A stretch of 21,434 bases of DNA, taken from the NCBI GenBank assembly GCA_017652715.1, contig JAGCAL010000075.1, positions 1 through 21,434 on the forward strand, in the 5' to 3' direction. Below are positions 7,192 to 15,687 of this stretch, in pieces; the stretch's first letter is position 1; each line of letters opens with the position of its first letter. Source of the DNA: Candidatus Saccharimonadota bacterium. GTDB lineage: Bacteria; Patescibacteriota; Saccharimonadia; Saccharimonadales; Saccharimonadaceae. A model generated the notes under the pieces. That model worked only from the letters and a program-made list of their open reading frames with translations. It had not been told where the DNA came from and did no database searches. A program made the position numbers and the translations under genes.

Positions 7192-9350
7192 TGGACAAGA
7201 CGGAAAGCTATACGATAGATGTCAGAGAACAGACTACTAATTGGGAGGCATTGCGCCAAGGGGAAACCTACACAACTACCTTCGGGAAAATGGAAGACAT
7301 TCAACGTGAACCGGTAGAAATGCGGAAGATTACTCTTGAGGATTTTAACTCATCTGGAATGATAGGCGAAGAAGCAATAAATGGTGCGGCGGCATTTGTC
7401 CAGGAAAATATTCAATCTGGGAAATATGATTCTTTTCCGTTGGCAAAATGGATCCATGAAAACATGACATCCCCAGAACAACTACATGAGTTAGATGACG
7501 AGACGATTTATGAGAGAACCAATGGCGGTACCTGTGTTCAGATGGCAAAAAGCTTGCGGAGATTTTATTCTGAACATGGTATAAAATCGCATTTTGTCCC
7601 ATTTGAAACCGCTGGTCAGATAAACGAAGCTGGCCACGAATATAATCCATACGGACATCTGGCTTGCATTGCACCATTTATAGACGGAGATAGGCAGAAA
7701 TTTCTACTCGTAGACCAAGGTCTAGCGTTAACCGAACCGGTAGTTTTTCCGGCACGTGATGATTCTGAAGAGTTTACCTATGGCAATAAAAAATATCGTG
7801 TTTCGTATAACGATAGTAAAAAGCAAAATCCTTATACCCTTGAAATTTCAGAGTTAAAAGATGGAGAATATAAAAAAATAGACGAGGCTCATTTTGATCC
7901 ATTCGCGGCGATGGAAAACCCTCGTGCATTTACACCTGACGCGCTCAGGGTGTTACCTGGATTTAGAACTACAAAATACGATCAGAGTGGCAAAGCGGTG
8001 GCATCTGCCTCGGTAGATTACAGAAAAAATGGTATAAAACTGAAACATATGGAATCTGGCGCACCGATTATAACGAGAATTAAGCTAGATGAAGATTTCG
8101 GGCAATACTTGGATGAAATATCCGCTACAGCCGAACAACTGGAGATTTCTGGCGAAGAACTAATGGATAAGCTAAAAATCGGCGTCGACGCCAAAGATAA
8201 AATGTTAGGGATGGTTCTTGCGCCATCCGTTGTAGATGAGCTTGTCGGGTTTGAAAAAACGAGCTCGATTCCTGAAAAATTAGAGTACAAGGCAATCGCC
8301 GAGCTTTCAGAGGGCAAATTGTACTATCATGAACATATTTACGATTTAAAAATTAACGCCAGTCAAGAAGAAAAAGCCTCAGAGCCAACTCCATTCGGAG
8401 AGAGCATACCTACTATCCAGATAGACGACAAAGAGGCTTTCGAAGCGTCTACGAGAAAAATACTAGAGTTTTCCGACAATAATCCCCATCTGTTTTGGAT
8501 TAAGAGCCGAGCCGGCCAAGCGCCCGAAAAAACAAGAGAAGATGTACTAGCTCAAATATGGTTCAATGCTACAGAAGAAGATTTCCGTAGCCCTGCAATA
8601 TTCATAGAGAGACAAATTGCGTTCATGAGGGACAATACATTCAATAATTTGCTCGAACAGCGACAGACCATCGGCGGCGATTTCAAGGGATCGCGGTTAT
8701 TAGTCGATGTAGTCCAACAGAGCGGCAGCAATGAAACACCTTACATGTTGAATTTTACCCTGGAAGACCTAGATGGAGCAAAATGCCAAATCCCCAGTGT
8801 TAGATATGCAATAGAACAAGGAGAAAATGGAGAGAAAACTGGGTATATTTTTGCTATTCAAACTCCAAAAAATATTGAGCCGACAGAGGATGATTTAAGA
8901 TTATCGAAGAAGATGAATCGTTATTTCTATAAGATAAATAATGGGGTGTTAAGATCGGAATCGCTAGAGTACCAAGATTACACAGAGCGCAGAAGCGACG
9001 GAGAAGATATGAGTAGTGTCCCATACCCAGAGAATATTAGCGACGTAACCGTTTCCTCCGTGCTGAGTCTGTCGGCAGCCTTAAAAATGATGGCTGATAG
9101 AGGCATTACGCACATTCGCGTGCCATATTTCTGCCCACTAAGGTTTCAGGCTCATGCAAGACTTGGACAAGAAGAGCAATACCGGATCCAAGATAACACC
9201 AGTAATAAGTTCATACGAACCCTTAAACGGGTATCCTACCATTTCCCGGCTGTTGTCGTAGGGAAAATTAATACACATGGATACACTAATATACGAATAA
9301 ATGGTACTTTAGAAACAGATAACGAAGTACTAAAAAATATTCAAGAATAG
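7191..9350 (+). CDS. Arylamine-N-acetyltransferase/transglutaminase-like N-domain with a large unknown C-terminal region
   Basis: 719 residues. The ATG shares one base with the previous stop (TAATG) and has GAGGGAG at 7173-7179, so it is translationally coupled. Residues about 80-190 fit the Cys-His-Asp acyltransferase core: NGGTCVQMAKSLRRFYSEHG with Cys115 where arylamine N-acetyltransferases have RGGxC, GHLACIAPF with His156, and FLLVDQGLALTEPVVFP with Asp175 where those enzymes have VDVGFG. They transfer acyl groups from CoA to amines; related folds act as transglutaminases or amide synthases. Residues about 200-719 are unfamiliar; a segment around 540-600 reads VRYAIEQGENGEKTGYIFAI and a late one GITHIRVPYFCPLRFQAHAR. 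No signal peptide or membrane segment is present. It probably acts on the same compound as its two upstream neighbours. Confidence 0.6.
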   Translation: MDKTESYTIDVREQTTNWEALRQGETYTTTFGKMEDIQREPVEMRKITLEDFNSSGMIGEEAINGAAAFVQENIQSGKYDSFPLAKWIHENMTSPEQLHELDDETIYERTNGGTCVQMAKSLRRFYSEHGIKSHFVPFETAGQINEAGHEYNPYGHLACIAPFIDGDRQKFLLVDQGLALTEPVVFPARDDSEEFTYGNKKYRVSYNDSKKQNPYTLEISELKDGEYKKIDEAHFDPFAAMENPRAFTPDALRVLPGFRTTKYDQSGKAVASASVDYRKNGIKLKHMESGAPIITRIKLDEDFGQYLDEISATAEQLEISGEELMDKLKIGVDAKDKMLGMVLAPSVVDELVGFEKTSSIPEKLEYKAIAELSEGKLYYHEHIYDLKINASQEEKASEPTPFGESIPTIQIDDKEAFEASTRKILEFSDNNPHLFWIKSRAGQAPEKTREDVLAQIWFNATEEDFRSPAIFIERQIAFMRDNTFNNLLEQRQTIGGDFKGSRLLVDVVQQSGSNETPYMLNFTLEDLDGAKCQIPSVRYAIEQGENGEKTGYIFAIQTPKNIEPTEDDLRLSKKMNRYFYKINNGVLRSESLEYQDYTERRSDGEDMSSVPYPENISDVTVSSVLSLSAALKMMADRGITHIRVPYFCPLRFQAHARLGQEEQYRIQDNTSNKFIRTLKRVSYHFPAVVVGKINTHGYTNIRINGTLETDNEVLKNIQE

Positions 9351-9439
9351 TCTGAAATCACATGTTTTGTGCCCCCTGTCTTCCGTACATTCAATGTGGG
9401 TAGAGTTGAGTCTTTTTTGGAAAAGATCCGGTATGGATT

Positions 9440-9509
9440 GTTTAGGGATTTAACAGGCATTTATAGATTACGGAATAGTTGAATATTATTTTATAAATCG
9501 TTTGGTGGG
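9440..9509. repeat. 70-bp imperfect direct repeat, tRNA-proximal copy (attL-like)
   Basis: Same length and orientation as 1074-1143. It covers the last seven bases of the tRNA-Val gene (9503-9509) and 63 bases downstream of the tRNA 3' end. The remaining stretch from 9351 to 9439 holds no gene; a small ACATT-C-AATGT palindrome and a TTTTTT run near 9413 form at most a weak terminator. Confidence 0.7.
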
Positions 9510-9579
9510 GATTACAGGGCTCGAACCTGTGACCTTACGAATGTGAATCGTACGCTCTAGCCAACTGAGCTAAATCCCC
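9503..9579 (-). tRNA. tRNA-Val (anticodon CAC)
   Basis: A full 77-base cloverleaf on the minus strand. The acceptor stem is GGGGATT/AATCCCC, the D stem GCTC/GAGC, and the anticodon stem TACGA/TCGTA around loop TTCACAT (anticodon CAC, reading GUG). The variable loop is AGGTC, the T arm ACAGG-TTCGAGC-CCTGT, the discriminator A, and CCA is encoded. Its 3' end faces the island. Confidence 0.93.
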
Positions 9580-9587
9580 GTGGAGCT

Positions 9588-9596
9588 ATTATAGCA
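9588..9596 (-). promoter_or_regulatory. Extended -10 promoter of tRNA-Val
   Basis: On the minus strand TGC-TATAAT lies 8 bases before the first tRNA base, so the primary transcript would begin at or next to the mature 5' end. Confidence 0.6.
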
Positions 9597-9678
9597 TATT
9601 TTCTCTTATGACGCAGCGATTAGATGTCGTGGTTTAAGCGAATAACATCGAAACCTCTACTCCTCATATGGGGTTTTA

Positions 9679-9687
9679 TGGTATAAT
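9679..9687 (+). promoter_or_regulatory. Extended -10 promoter of prfA (leaderless)
   Basis: TGG-TATAAT ends 6 bases before the ATG at 9694. With a usual start point the A of the ATG is the first or second transcribed base, and there is no room for a Shine-Dalgarno. Confidence 0.75.
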
Positions 9688-9693
9688 TTCGAT

Positions 9694-10728
9694 ATGGATT
9701 TGACTAAATTTGAAAACGAGCTAAAAGAGATAGAGGATTTTTTGGCGCAGCCGGATGCGTATGCGGATTCTGAATTCGCGAGTAAATCGAAGCGAGCTAA
9801 TATCCTGCGCGAGATTATTGAGCTGAGTAAAAAAATTGAACAATTTTCAGCGAATTTAACAGAGGCAGAAGCATTAGTCGACGATCCAGAACTTGGTGAA
9901 ATTGCGAAAGATGATGTCATTAATATAAAAAGTGAGCTTGAATCAGCGCAAGAGAAATTGGACGAGCTTTTAATTCCCCGCGACCCGACGGATGACAAAC
10001 CCGCGATTATTGAAATTCGGGCGGGGGCAGGCGGTGATGAGGCTTCCCTTTTCGCGGCGGAGTTATACCGAATGTATTTGAAATACGCCGAGGCGCATGG
10101 TCTTAAAGCGGAGTTGATTTCGCAAAACGGAAATGAGGCGGGCGGTATGAAGGAAGTAATTTTCAAGATTTCTGGCGATAATGCCTATGGTCAGCTGAAG
10201 TTCGAAGGTGGTGTACATAGAGTGCAGCGCGTGCCGGTTACTGAGTCCCAGGGGCGGATTCATACTTCTACCGTTACCGTAGCAGTACTGCCTGAGGCTT
10301 CTGAAAAGGATCTCGAGATTAAACCGGAGGATTTACGGGTTGATATTTACCGCTCTGGAGGTCATGGCGGGCAGGGCGTTAATACAACTGATTCAGCGGT
10401 TCGTATTACACACTTACCTACTGGTATTGTCGTAGCAATGCAGGACGAGCGTTCGCAACAGCAGAACCGGATTAAAGCGATGAATGTTTTACGTACGCGC
10501 CTGCTTGAGAAGAAGAAGGAGGAGGAGCGAAAGAATGCTAGCGAAGCGCGTAAATCTCTGATTGGGACCGGAGACAGAAGTGAAAAAATTCGTACCTATA
10601 ACTTTCCACAAGACCGTATTACTGACCACCGAATCCATTATTCGCGCAGTAATTTACCAGCAGCGATGGATGGCGATATTGATGACATTGTCAGCGAACT
10701 GATAAAATATGAACGACAAATTAGTTGA
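9694..10728 (+). CDS. prfA: Peptide chain release factor 1
   Basis: 344 residues, slightly shorter than the usual 355-360. RF1 recognises UAA and UAG in the ribosomal A site and triggers peptide release. The codon-reading tripeptide is PVT (181-183) in [17 protein letters not shown], the RF1-type PxT rather than the SPF of RF2. The catalytic loop [10 protein letters not shown] places GGQ at 225-227; its Gln is the residue methylated by PrmC, the next gene. The first 95 residues are the helical N-terminal domain. The gene overlaps prmC by 20 bases, so the two are translated from one message. Its own stop is UGA, which RF1 does not read, so a release factor 2 should be encoded elsewhere. Confidence 0.97.
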   Translation: MDLTKFENELKEIEDFLAQPDAYADSEFASKSKRANILREIIELSKKIEQFSANLTEAEALVDDPELGEIAKDDVINIKSELESAQEKLDELLIPRDPTDDKPAIIEIRAGAGGDEASLFAAELYRMYLKYAEAHGLKAELISQNGNEAGGMKEVIFKISGDNAYGQLKFEGGVHRVQRVPVTESQGRIHTSTVTVAVLPEASEKDLEIKPEDLRVDIYRSGGHGGQGVNTTDSAVRITHLPTGIVVAMQDERSQQQNRIKAMNVLRTRLLEKKKEEERKNASEARKSLIGTGDRSEKIRTYNFPQDRITDHRIHYSRSNLPAAMDGDIDDIVSELIKYERQIS

Positions 10729-11353
10729 TTTTTACGGACGTGACTTTCTAGTTACGCCAGATGTTTTAATTCCCCGCCCTGAAACCGAGATGATTGTTGA
10801 TGCGGTACTTAATCTTGTTGGTAAACCGTATCTGCCCGGAGTGAAGCCGGGAGAAGCAAAACTCCCGCAAAATCTTTCTATTTTAGACGTTGGGACGGGT
10901 TCGGGTTGTATTGCGATTACTCTAAAATTAGAGCTTCCTGAAGCTCATGTCAGCGCGTCCGATTTCTCCGAAAAAGCCCTAGCGGTAGCGCGCAAAAATG
11001 CGGCTAGGTTAGGCGCTAAAGTGGATTTTATAAGGTCGGATTTAATGAACGATGTGTCTCATGATTTTGACGTAGTAGTAGCGAATCTTCCGTATGTGGA
11101 TGAAAAATGGGACTGGATAGACAAAGAGGCATTAGCAAAGGAACCCGAGGAAGCTTTATATGCAGACGATGGAGGTTTGGCATTAATCAAAAGGTTAATT
11201 AGCCAAGTTGCTGGACATAGCATTAAATGCCTAATCCTCGAGTCCGACCCGTCACAGCATGACTTAGTAAAAGAATATGCTGAGAGAGAAAAGTTTAGTT
11301 TAGTCGAAACTCGAGGATTTATACAGGTTTATTCGAATAACTACGCTGGGTAG
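10709..11353 (+). CDS. prmC: Release factor glutamine methyltransferase, short form
   Basis: 214 residues against about 280 for typical PrmC. The enzyme methylates the Gln of the GGQ loop of release factors with S-adenosylmethionine. The protein starts at the linker [21 protein letters not shown], so the helical N-terminal domain that docks the release factor is absent. The SAM-binding motif is [12 protein letters not shown] (59-70). The signature NPPY is NLPY (126-129), with its first Pro replaced by Leu while Asn and Tyr remain. A small insertion sits at residues 38-55. The start lies inside prfA; its 3' end runs 13 bases into the end of the convergent protease gene. The pairing with prfA strongly supports the role. 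Confidence 0.9.
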   Translation: MNDKLVDFYGRDFLVTPDVLIPRPETEMIVDAVLNLVGKPYLPGVKPGEAKLPQNLSILDVGTGSGCIAITLKLELPEAHVSASDFSEKALAVARKNAARLGAKVDFIRSDLMNDVSHDFDVVVANLPYVDEKWDWIDKEALAKEPEEALYADDGGLALIKRLISQVAGHSIKCLILESDPSQHDLVKEYAEREKFSLVETRGFIQVYSNNYAG

Positions 11354-12546
11354 CCTTCCAATGTTACATTAATCGCGATTTCCTTCCCTTCGCGGATAAC
11401 GGTTAGTTGGACAGTGTCGCCAGGTTTATATTCGCCGATTAGATTCGCGAGCGAACCAGTTGCGCCTACTTCTACACCATTAATTTTTGTAATAATATCC
11501 TTATCTTTAAGGCCGGCTTTGCTGGCTGGGCTGCCGTTAACGATGGCGGAATAGCTTGATGAGCTATAGAGATAGACGCCAATACTGACCGGTAAATTGT
11601 AAGCTTTTGCAACTTCCGGCGTTATTTCTACACTATATACGCCGAGATAAGTGCGTTCAGCTTTACCGGTTTCTTTTAGTTGCGATAACATACCTTTGAC
11701 GCTAGAAATCGGAATCGCGAAGCCCATGTTTTCGGCGGTAGAGCTAGTTGCGGTATTAATGCCGATTACTTCGCCAGCCGCATTTACTAATGGACCTCCG
11801 GAATTGCCAGAGTTAATTGCGGCGTCGGTTTGAATCATGTCAGACAAGGTTTCGGTATTGCGACCAGTTCCGTCGGATGCCGTAACCGAACGACCTAATC
11901 CGGAAATGATGCCAGAAGTGACGGTGTTTTGATATTGTCCGAGAGCATTGCCGATTGCGATGACCTGCTGGCCGACATGGATAGTTTTAGAATCGCCTAA
12001 GGTCGCAGCGGTCAAATCTGAAACGTCTTTAATCTTTAGAAATGCGATGTCGTTCAACGGGTCGGTTGCAACTATTTCGACTTTTTCGTACGTAGTGCCG
12101 TCGTCTAGGACTACCGTAATTTCGTTAGCGCCGGAGATGACGTGTTTGTTCGTAATAATATATCCGTCACTGGTCGCAATGACGCCAGTTCCGGCAGCCG
12201 AAGAATCATAGCTGCTACCGAAAAAGTCAGTAGTTTTAGTAGATGTTACGATTGAGACTACGCTTTTTGAAACTTTTTCTGCGACATCAGCAATTGAACC
12301 TTCAACGAAATTAGCCGAGTTGCCATCGGTGCCACCGCCGAGGAATGTGATAGGTGTATTGGATTTTTCGTAAGCCAGCCAGCCCAATACTAATCCGCCC
12401 ACGCCGCAGATTAGTGCGATAAATACTAGTATCCCGATGATGCCGTTTTTACTAGATACTTCTTTCGTCTGCGAGTTAGTCGCAGCTTCTTCTTTTACGA
12501 CGGTTTTCGTTTCGTCAGAAACTTCACCCACTGTTTTTTCTGTCAT
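11341..12546 (-). CDS. HtrA/DegP-family membrane-anchored serine protease with one PDZ domain
   Basis: 401 residues. An N-terminal cytoplasmic stretch of about 34 polar residues is followed by one membrane segment (35-59), placing the protease domain outside the cell. The trypsin-like triad is His135 in TNKHVIS, Asp166 in DPLNDIAFL and Ser249 in GNSGGP. A single PDZ domain fills about residues 290-395 (YLGVYSVEI ... GSPASKAGLKDKDIITKING ... YKPGDTVQLTVIREG). Such proteases degrade or refold damaged exported proteins. AAAGGAGG is placed ideally and overlaps the stop of the upstream membrane-protein gene, 10 bases away, so the two form an operon. The last 13 bases overlap convergent prmC. Confidence 0.93.
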   Translation of the reverse strand: MTEKTVGEVSDETKTVVKEEAATNSQTKEVSSKNGIIGILVFIALICGVGGLVLGWLAYEKSNTPITFLGGGTDGNSANFVEGSIADVAEKVSKSVVSIVTSTKTTDFFGSSYDSSAAGTGVIATSDGYIITNKHVISGANEITVVLDDGTTYEKVEIVATDPLNDIAFLKIKDVSDLTAATLGDSKTIHVGQQVIAIGNALGQYQNTVTSGIISGLGRSVTASDGTGRNTETLSDMIQTDAAINSGNSGGPLVNAAGEVIGINTATSSTAENMGFAIPISSVKGMLSQLKETGKAERTYLGVYSVEITPEVAKAYNLPVSIGVYLYSSSSYSAIVNGSPASKAGLKDKDIITKINGVEVGATGSLANLIGEYKPGDTVQLTVIREGKEIAINVTLEGYPA

Positions 12547-12556
12547 TTTACCTCCT

Positions 12557-13339
12557 TTAAATATTAAATATCGGATTGCTAAACGCTAAGACGATGATAG
12601 CTATCAGCACGACACCAAATATAACCGGTCCGATAATATGTTTGAACCGGAAGTCGTCTTGGTATTTTATCATAGCTTGGCGTGCGTAATTATAAACAAA
12701 AGCAAAAATCGTTAGGATGATTGAGAGTTGCGGGATGCGAATTCCGGTCGAACCGAAGGTGTAGATGATAGCCCAAGTATGGCAGAGCCAGGCGACTTCA
12801 GAAAAGACAAGTCCGCAGACTAAAGTTGTTAAGGTGAAATCTTTGTCGTTACTTTGTACGAGAACGTGACGGCTCGCAGCGTAGCCGATTAGAAATGTCA
12901 AAAGTACTAGCGCGACTGAGTTCGTGTTCGCGGTCATGATTGTTGCCGCTGAGACTCCTAAGAACACCGCAATAAGGGATTGCGCTAAGGTCGCAGCTTC
13001 GGATGATAATGGCTTAATAAATAGTAGCCAGGCGCAGTAGAATGCCATTAAGATAAAGTCGACGATAAGAAACGATGTGCCGGCGTAGTAGGTTAGAAGT
13101 ACAACGCTAATGCCTACAATTAGGTCTACTAAGTTAGATTTAAGATTTAGCCAAAGGTAGCGAGAGCGTACCGCAAAAATTCGCCACTTGGAAATCAGGA
13201 CGAGTAGTAGGCCAAGAATCGGGCTGCCCGACAATACGGTAATTAGTACCGAGCCAACCCCAAGCAAAAGGTTTAGAAACACATGGACTATTCCGCTCGC
13301 AATATTGCGAGATTTCCTCGCTAAAACATAATCTGCCAT
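12557..13339 (-). CDS. Polytopic membrane protein of unknown function
   Basis: 260 residues, very hydrophobic, with about eight membrane segments, roughly at 15-38, 43-58, 70-88, 91-110, 118-137, 141-160, 170-190, 200-222 and 236-256 (one may be a re-entrant or weak segment). The N-terminus and the loops near residues 50-65 and 222-235 carry most basic residues and are probably cytoplasmic. There is no catalytic motif or transporter signature I recognise. The gene is first in an operon with the HtrA-like protease and diverges from lepB across 57 bases, which suggests a role in envelope maintenance. The extended -10 box lies 8 bases before the ATG, so no Shine-Dalgarno is available. Confidence 0.8.
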   Translation of the reverse strand: MADYVLARKSRNIASGIVHVFLNLLLGVGSVLITVLSGSPILGLLLVLISKWRIFAVRSRYLWLNLKSNLVDLIVGISVVLLTYYAGTSFLIVDFILMAFYCAWLLFIKPLSSEAATLAQSLIAVFLGVSAATIMTANTNSVALVLLTFLIGYAASRHVLVQSNDKDFTLTTLVCGLVFSEVAWLCHTWAIIYTFGSTGIRIPQLSIILTIFAFVYNYARQAMIKYQDDFRFKHIIGPVIFGVVLIAIIVLAFSNPIFNI

Positions 13340-13347
13340 ATGCTTAT

Positions 13348-13356
13348 ATTATATCA
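13348..13356 (-). promoter_or_regulatory. Extended -10 promoter of the membrane protein-htrA operon
   Basis: Minus-strand TGA-TATAAT ends 8 bases before the ATG at 13339. It is back to back with the lepB promoter at 13381-13389. Confidence 0.65.
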
Positions 13357-13380
13357 AAAATTTTAAATTAAGCTTAAAAA

Positions 13381-13389
13381 TGGTATAAT
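13381..13389 (+). promoter_or_regulatory. Extended -10 promoter of lepB (leaderless)
   Basis: TGG-TATAAT ends 7 bases before the ATG at 13397, leaving no room for a ribosome binding site in the transcript. Confidence 0.7.
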
Positions 13390-13396
13390 ATCTTTT

Positions 13397-14068
13397 ATGG
13401 AACCGACTTTTTTTCAGAAGCATCCGATGCTGAAGGATTTACTTGGACTTGGGTCTTTTATTGTCGCGATTGTACTTGGAACTTTGTTTCTAAATACATT
13501 TATCTATCGTTCATATAATGTTGTCGGCGGTAGTATGGAGAATACGCTACACGAAAATGACCGCGTGATTGTAAACCGGGCTGCGGTGTCTTGGGCGCAT
13601 TTTATTGGTCAAGAATATGTGCCGGAACGTGGGCAGATTATTGTCTTCTTAAATGAAGATGAAGAAAAAGTGGCCGAGTATAAGGCTAAAGGGATCGAAA
13701 ATCCGATGACTTGTTCTGTGCCATCTAGCGTTAGTGACCAATATATTATTAAGCGGGTAATTGCTTTTCCAGGAGAGCGTGTAACGGTAAAAGATGGGGT
13801 GTTGAAAGTTTATGCTGATGCCGAGTCTACCGAAGGGATTGTTTATGACGCAGAATGGCGCACTTCTGAAACTGACGGACCGAAGGAACATACTTCGGGC
13901 GAAGTTGATATGGTCGTTCCGGAGGGAGAGTTGTTCGTGTCTGGGGACAACCGTGAGGGTTCTAATTCTTGGGACTCAAGAAATGGGCTAGGGACAATTC
14001 CCTACTGCCGAATTATTGGGCCAGTAGTTTTACGTCTGTTCCCGTTTGACAAAATTCGCGGTTTTTAG
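13397..14068 (+). CDS. lepB: Signal peptidase I
   Basis: 223 residues. It removes signal peptides from exported proteins at the outer face of the membrane. One N-terminal membrane anchor (about 17-37) is followed by the catalytic domain: nucleophile Ser46 in GGSMENTL, the general base Lys119 in YIIKRVIAFPGERV, and the conserved SGDN-x-x-x-S-x-DSR block near residues 183-195. A Ser-Lys dyad with a single anchor is the Gram-positive-like form. The ATG follows an extended -10 box with almost no leader. The TAG stop overlaps the stop of convergent parB. The surface protein at 19871 is a likely substrate. Confidence 0.95.
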   Translation: MEPTFFQKHPMLKDLLGLGSFIVAIVLGTLFLNTFIYRSYNVVGGSMENTLHENDRVIVNRAAVSWAHFIGQEYVPERGQIIVFLNEDEEKVAEYKAKGIENPMTCSVPSSVSDQYIIKRVIAFPGERVTVKDGVLKVYADAESTEGIVYDAEWRTSETDGPKEHTSGEVDMVVPEGELFVSGDNREGSNSWDSRNGLGTIPYCRIIGPVVLRLFPFDKIRGF

Positions 14069-14907
14069 TGATTTAGTTTTTTGATTAACTCTTTTAGTTC
14101 GGCTTCGTTACGACAACGGAAGGTCAGAGATCGGCCTTTGATATGCGCGACTGCATTATATTTAGCAGATAGCGCATCTTCTTCTTTCATATATTCGCTG
14201 CGCTTAATAGCACGGGCGCTGGATTTTTTCTTGTTTTCGGCAAAGTATCTTTCTACTTTTCGGACAGTCCAGCCCTCATCTACAATTTTCGGCAAAACCT
14301 TCTTGACTAGTTTTTCATCTTGCGAGACGAGCGGACGCATCACGCCTTCGCTTAATTTCTCTTTTACCATGACTTTCTTGACAAAATCCGGCAGGTTAAG
14401 TAAGCGCATAGTGTTTTGGATAGTTATTTCACTCTTCCCTACTTTCGCGGCGATGTCTTTCGGACTAAGATTAAATTGGGTTTGGAGTTTAGCGTAGGCC
14501 GTAGCGAGTTCGATAGCGTTCAAATCTTCACGCTGGGCATTCTCGATAATCGAAAGCTCAAGACGATTTTGGGAATCCAAAGTACGGATGATAGCAGGGA
14601 TTTTATCAAGACCAGCGATTTTCGCCGCTCGCCAACGACGCTCGCCGGCGACAATTTTATATTTTCCGTCTTCCTTCGTAACAACGATGGGCTGTAATAC
14701 GCCGTGCTCTTTAATCGAAGCAGCCAGGGCATCCAAGGCGCCGCCATCAAATTCGCGACGAGGTTGTTCGCTATCTGGTATGATTTCGGTTAGCTTAAGC
14801 TCCTTAAGCTGGCTGGCTTTTTTATCCTCAACCGCAGTCGGGTCGAATTCATCATCAATCAATTCGGTCGGGATTAAACTTTCGAAGCCTCGTCCTAGTC
14901 CTTTCAT
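14065..14907 (-). CDS. parB: Chromosome partitioning protein ParB
   Basis: 280 residues. ParB binds parS sites near the origin and spreads to form the partition complex acted on by ParA. It begins with the typical KGLGRG. The ParB/Srx CTP-binding domain carries SEQPRREFD, GERRWRA (88-94) and ENAQREDLN (122-130), followed by the helix-turn-helix region (LSPKDIAAKVGKSEITIQNTMRLLNLP) and a short C-terminal dimerisation part with lysine-rich linkers. The gene overlaps parA by 4 bases (ATGA) and so is translationally coupled. I found no consensus parS (TGTTTCACGTGAAACA-like) in this window. Confidence 0.96.
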   Translation of the reverse strand: MKGLGRGFESLIPTELIDDEFDPTAVEDKKASQLKELKLTEIIPDSEQPRREFDGGALDALAASIKEHGVLQPIVVTKEDGKYKIVAGERRWRAAKIAGLDKIPAIIRTLDSQNRLELSIIENAQREDLNAIELATAYAKLQTQFNLSPKDIAAKVGKSEITIQNTMRLLNLPDFVKKVMVKEKLSEGVMRPLVSQDEKLVKKVLPKIVDEGWTVRKVERYFAENKKKSSARAIKRSEYMKEEDALSAKYNAVAHIKGRSLTFRCRNEAELKELIKKLNH

Positions 14908-15677
14908 TTAGTTCTCTCCTCTATTTCTCTAGTTAATTCTTTATAAGCTTTAGCACCTTTACTAAATTTATCGTATGCTCCTACCGGAACGCCGTGGCTC
15001 GGCGCTTCGGCTACTCGCACGTTGCGCGGAATTGTCGTTTTAAAGGTAAGTTGCTTGAAATACTTTTTAATTTCGTTGTAAACCTGCGCCGATAAACTAG
15101 TCCTCTTATCATACATCGTCGCCACTACACCAAGCAATCTAAGGTTCGGATTCGCTTGTTTCATGACTAATTTCATACTTTCGAGCAATTGAGCAACTCC
15201 TTCGAGAGCGTAGAATTCGGTTTGTACTGGCAATAATAGATAATCTGAAGCGATCATACTGTTTACTGTCAGAAGAGAAAGGGACGGGGGTGAATCGATA
15301 ATGACAAAGTCATAATTTTCTTTTACTGTATTAATTGCGTCACGCAGGCGTACGAATTTGCGCTGCATATTCGTCATTTCAACCTCGGCATTCGCGAGCT
15401 CCGGAGTAGTAGAGGCGATGTCGAAGTTTTTATATTTAGTCGGACGGATAGCGTCGCTTAGACTCGCTGTCCCCATAACTACATTCGTCATAGTAACACC
15501 TAGAGCTTCGGGGTCGTTTTTCTCAATACCAAGGCCGCTAGTAGCGTTACCCTGAGGGTCAAAATCAATCAAGAGGACGCGATATTTATCTTTCGCAAGG
15601 TAATATGATAAGTTAACAGCCGTAGTAGTTTTCCCTACGCCGCCTTTCTGGTTTGTTATACATATCACCTTCGCCAT
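14904..15677 (-). CDS. parA: Chromosome partitioning ATPase ParA
   Basis: 257 residues. A deviant Walker A ATPase of the ParA/Soj/MinD class that drives segregation of ParB-bound origins. Residues 11-18 are KGGVGKTT with the signature Lys11; Walker A' is LLIDFDPQGN (about 35-44) and Walker B VIIDSPPSLSL. The length is typical. It is the first gene of parA-parB. On the minus strand TGT-TATAAT ends 10 bases before the ATG, leaving a leader of only a few bases and no Shine-Dalgarno. Confidence 0.96.
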   Translation of the reverse strand: MAKVICITNQKGGVGKTTTAVNLSYYLAKDKYRVLLIDFDPQGNATSGLGIEKNDPEALGVTMTNVVMGTASLSDAIRPTKYKNFDIASTTPELANAEVEMTNMQRKFVRLRDAINTVKENYDFVIIDSPPSLSLLTVNSMIASDYLLLPVQTEFYALEGVAQLLESMKLVMKQANPNLRLLGVVATMYDKRTSLSAQVYNEIKKYFKQLTFKTTIPRNVRVAEAPSHGVPVGAYDKFSKGAKAYKELTREIEERTK

Positions 15678-15687
15678 AATACTTACG

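Noticed and set aside
1144..9439. Integrase, transposase or plasmid replication gene inside the island
   Set aside because: None of the frames shows a tyrosine-recombinase, serine-recombinase or DDE pattern, so the mobility claim rests on the tRNA-linked repeats alone.
9657..10166. Minus-strand 169-codon frame opposite prfA
   Set aside because: Serine-rich antisense shadow of a well-identified gene.
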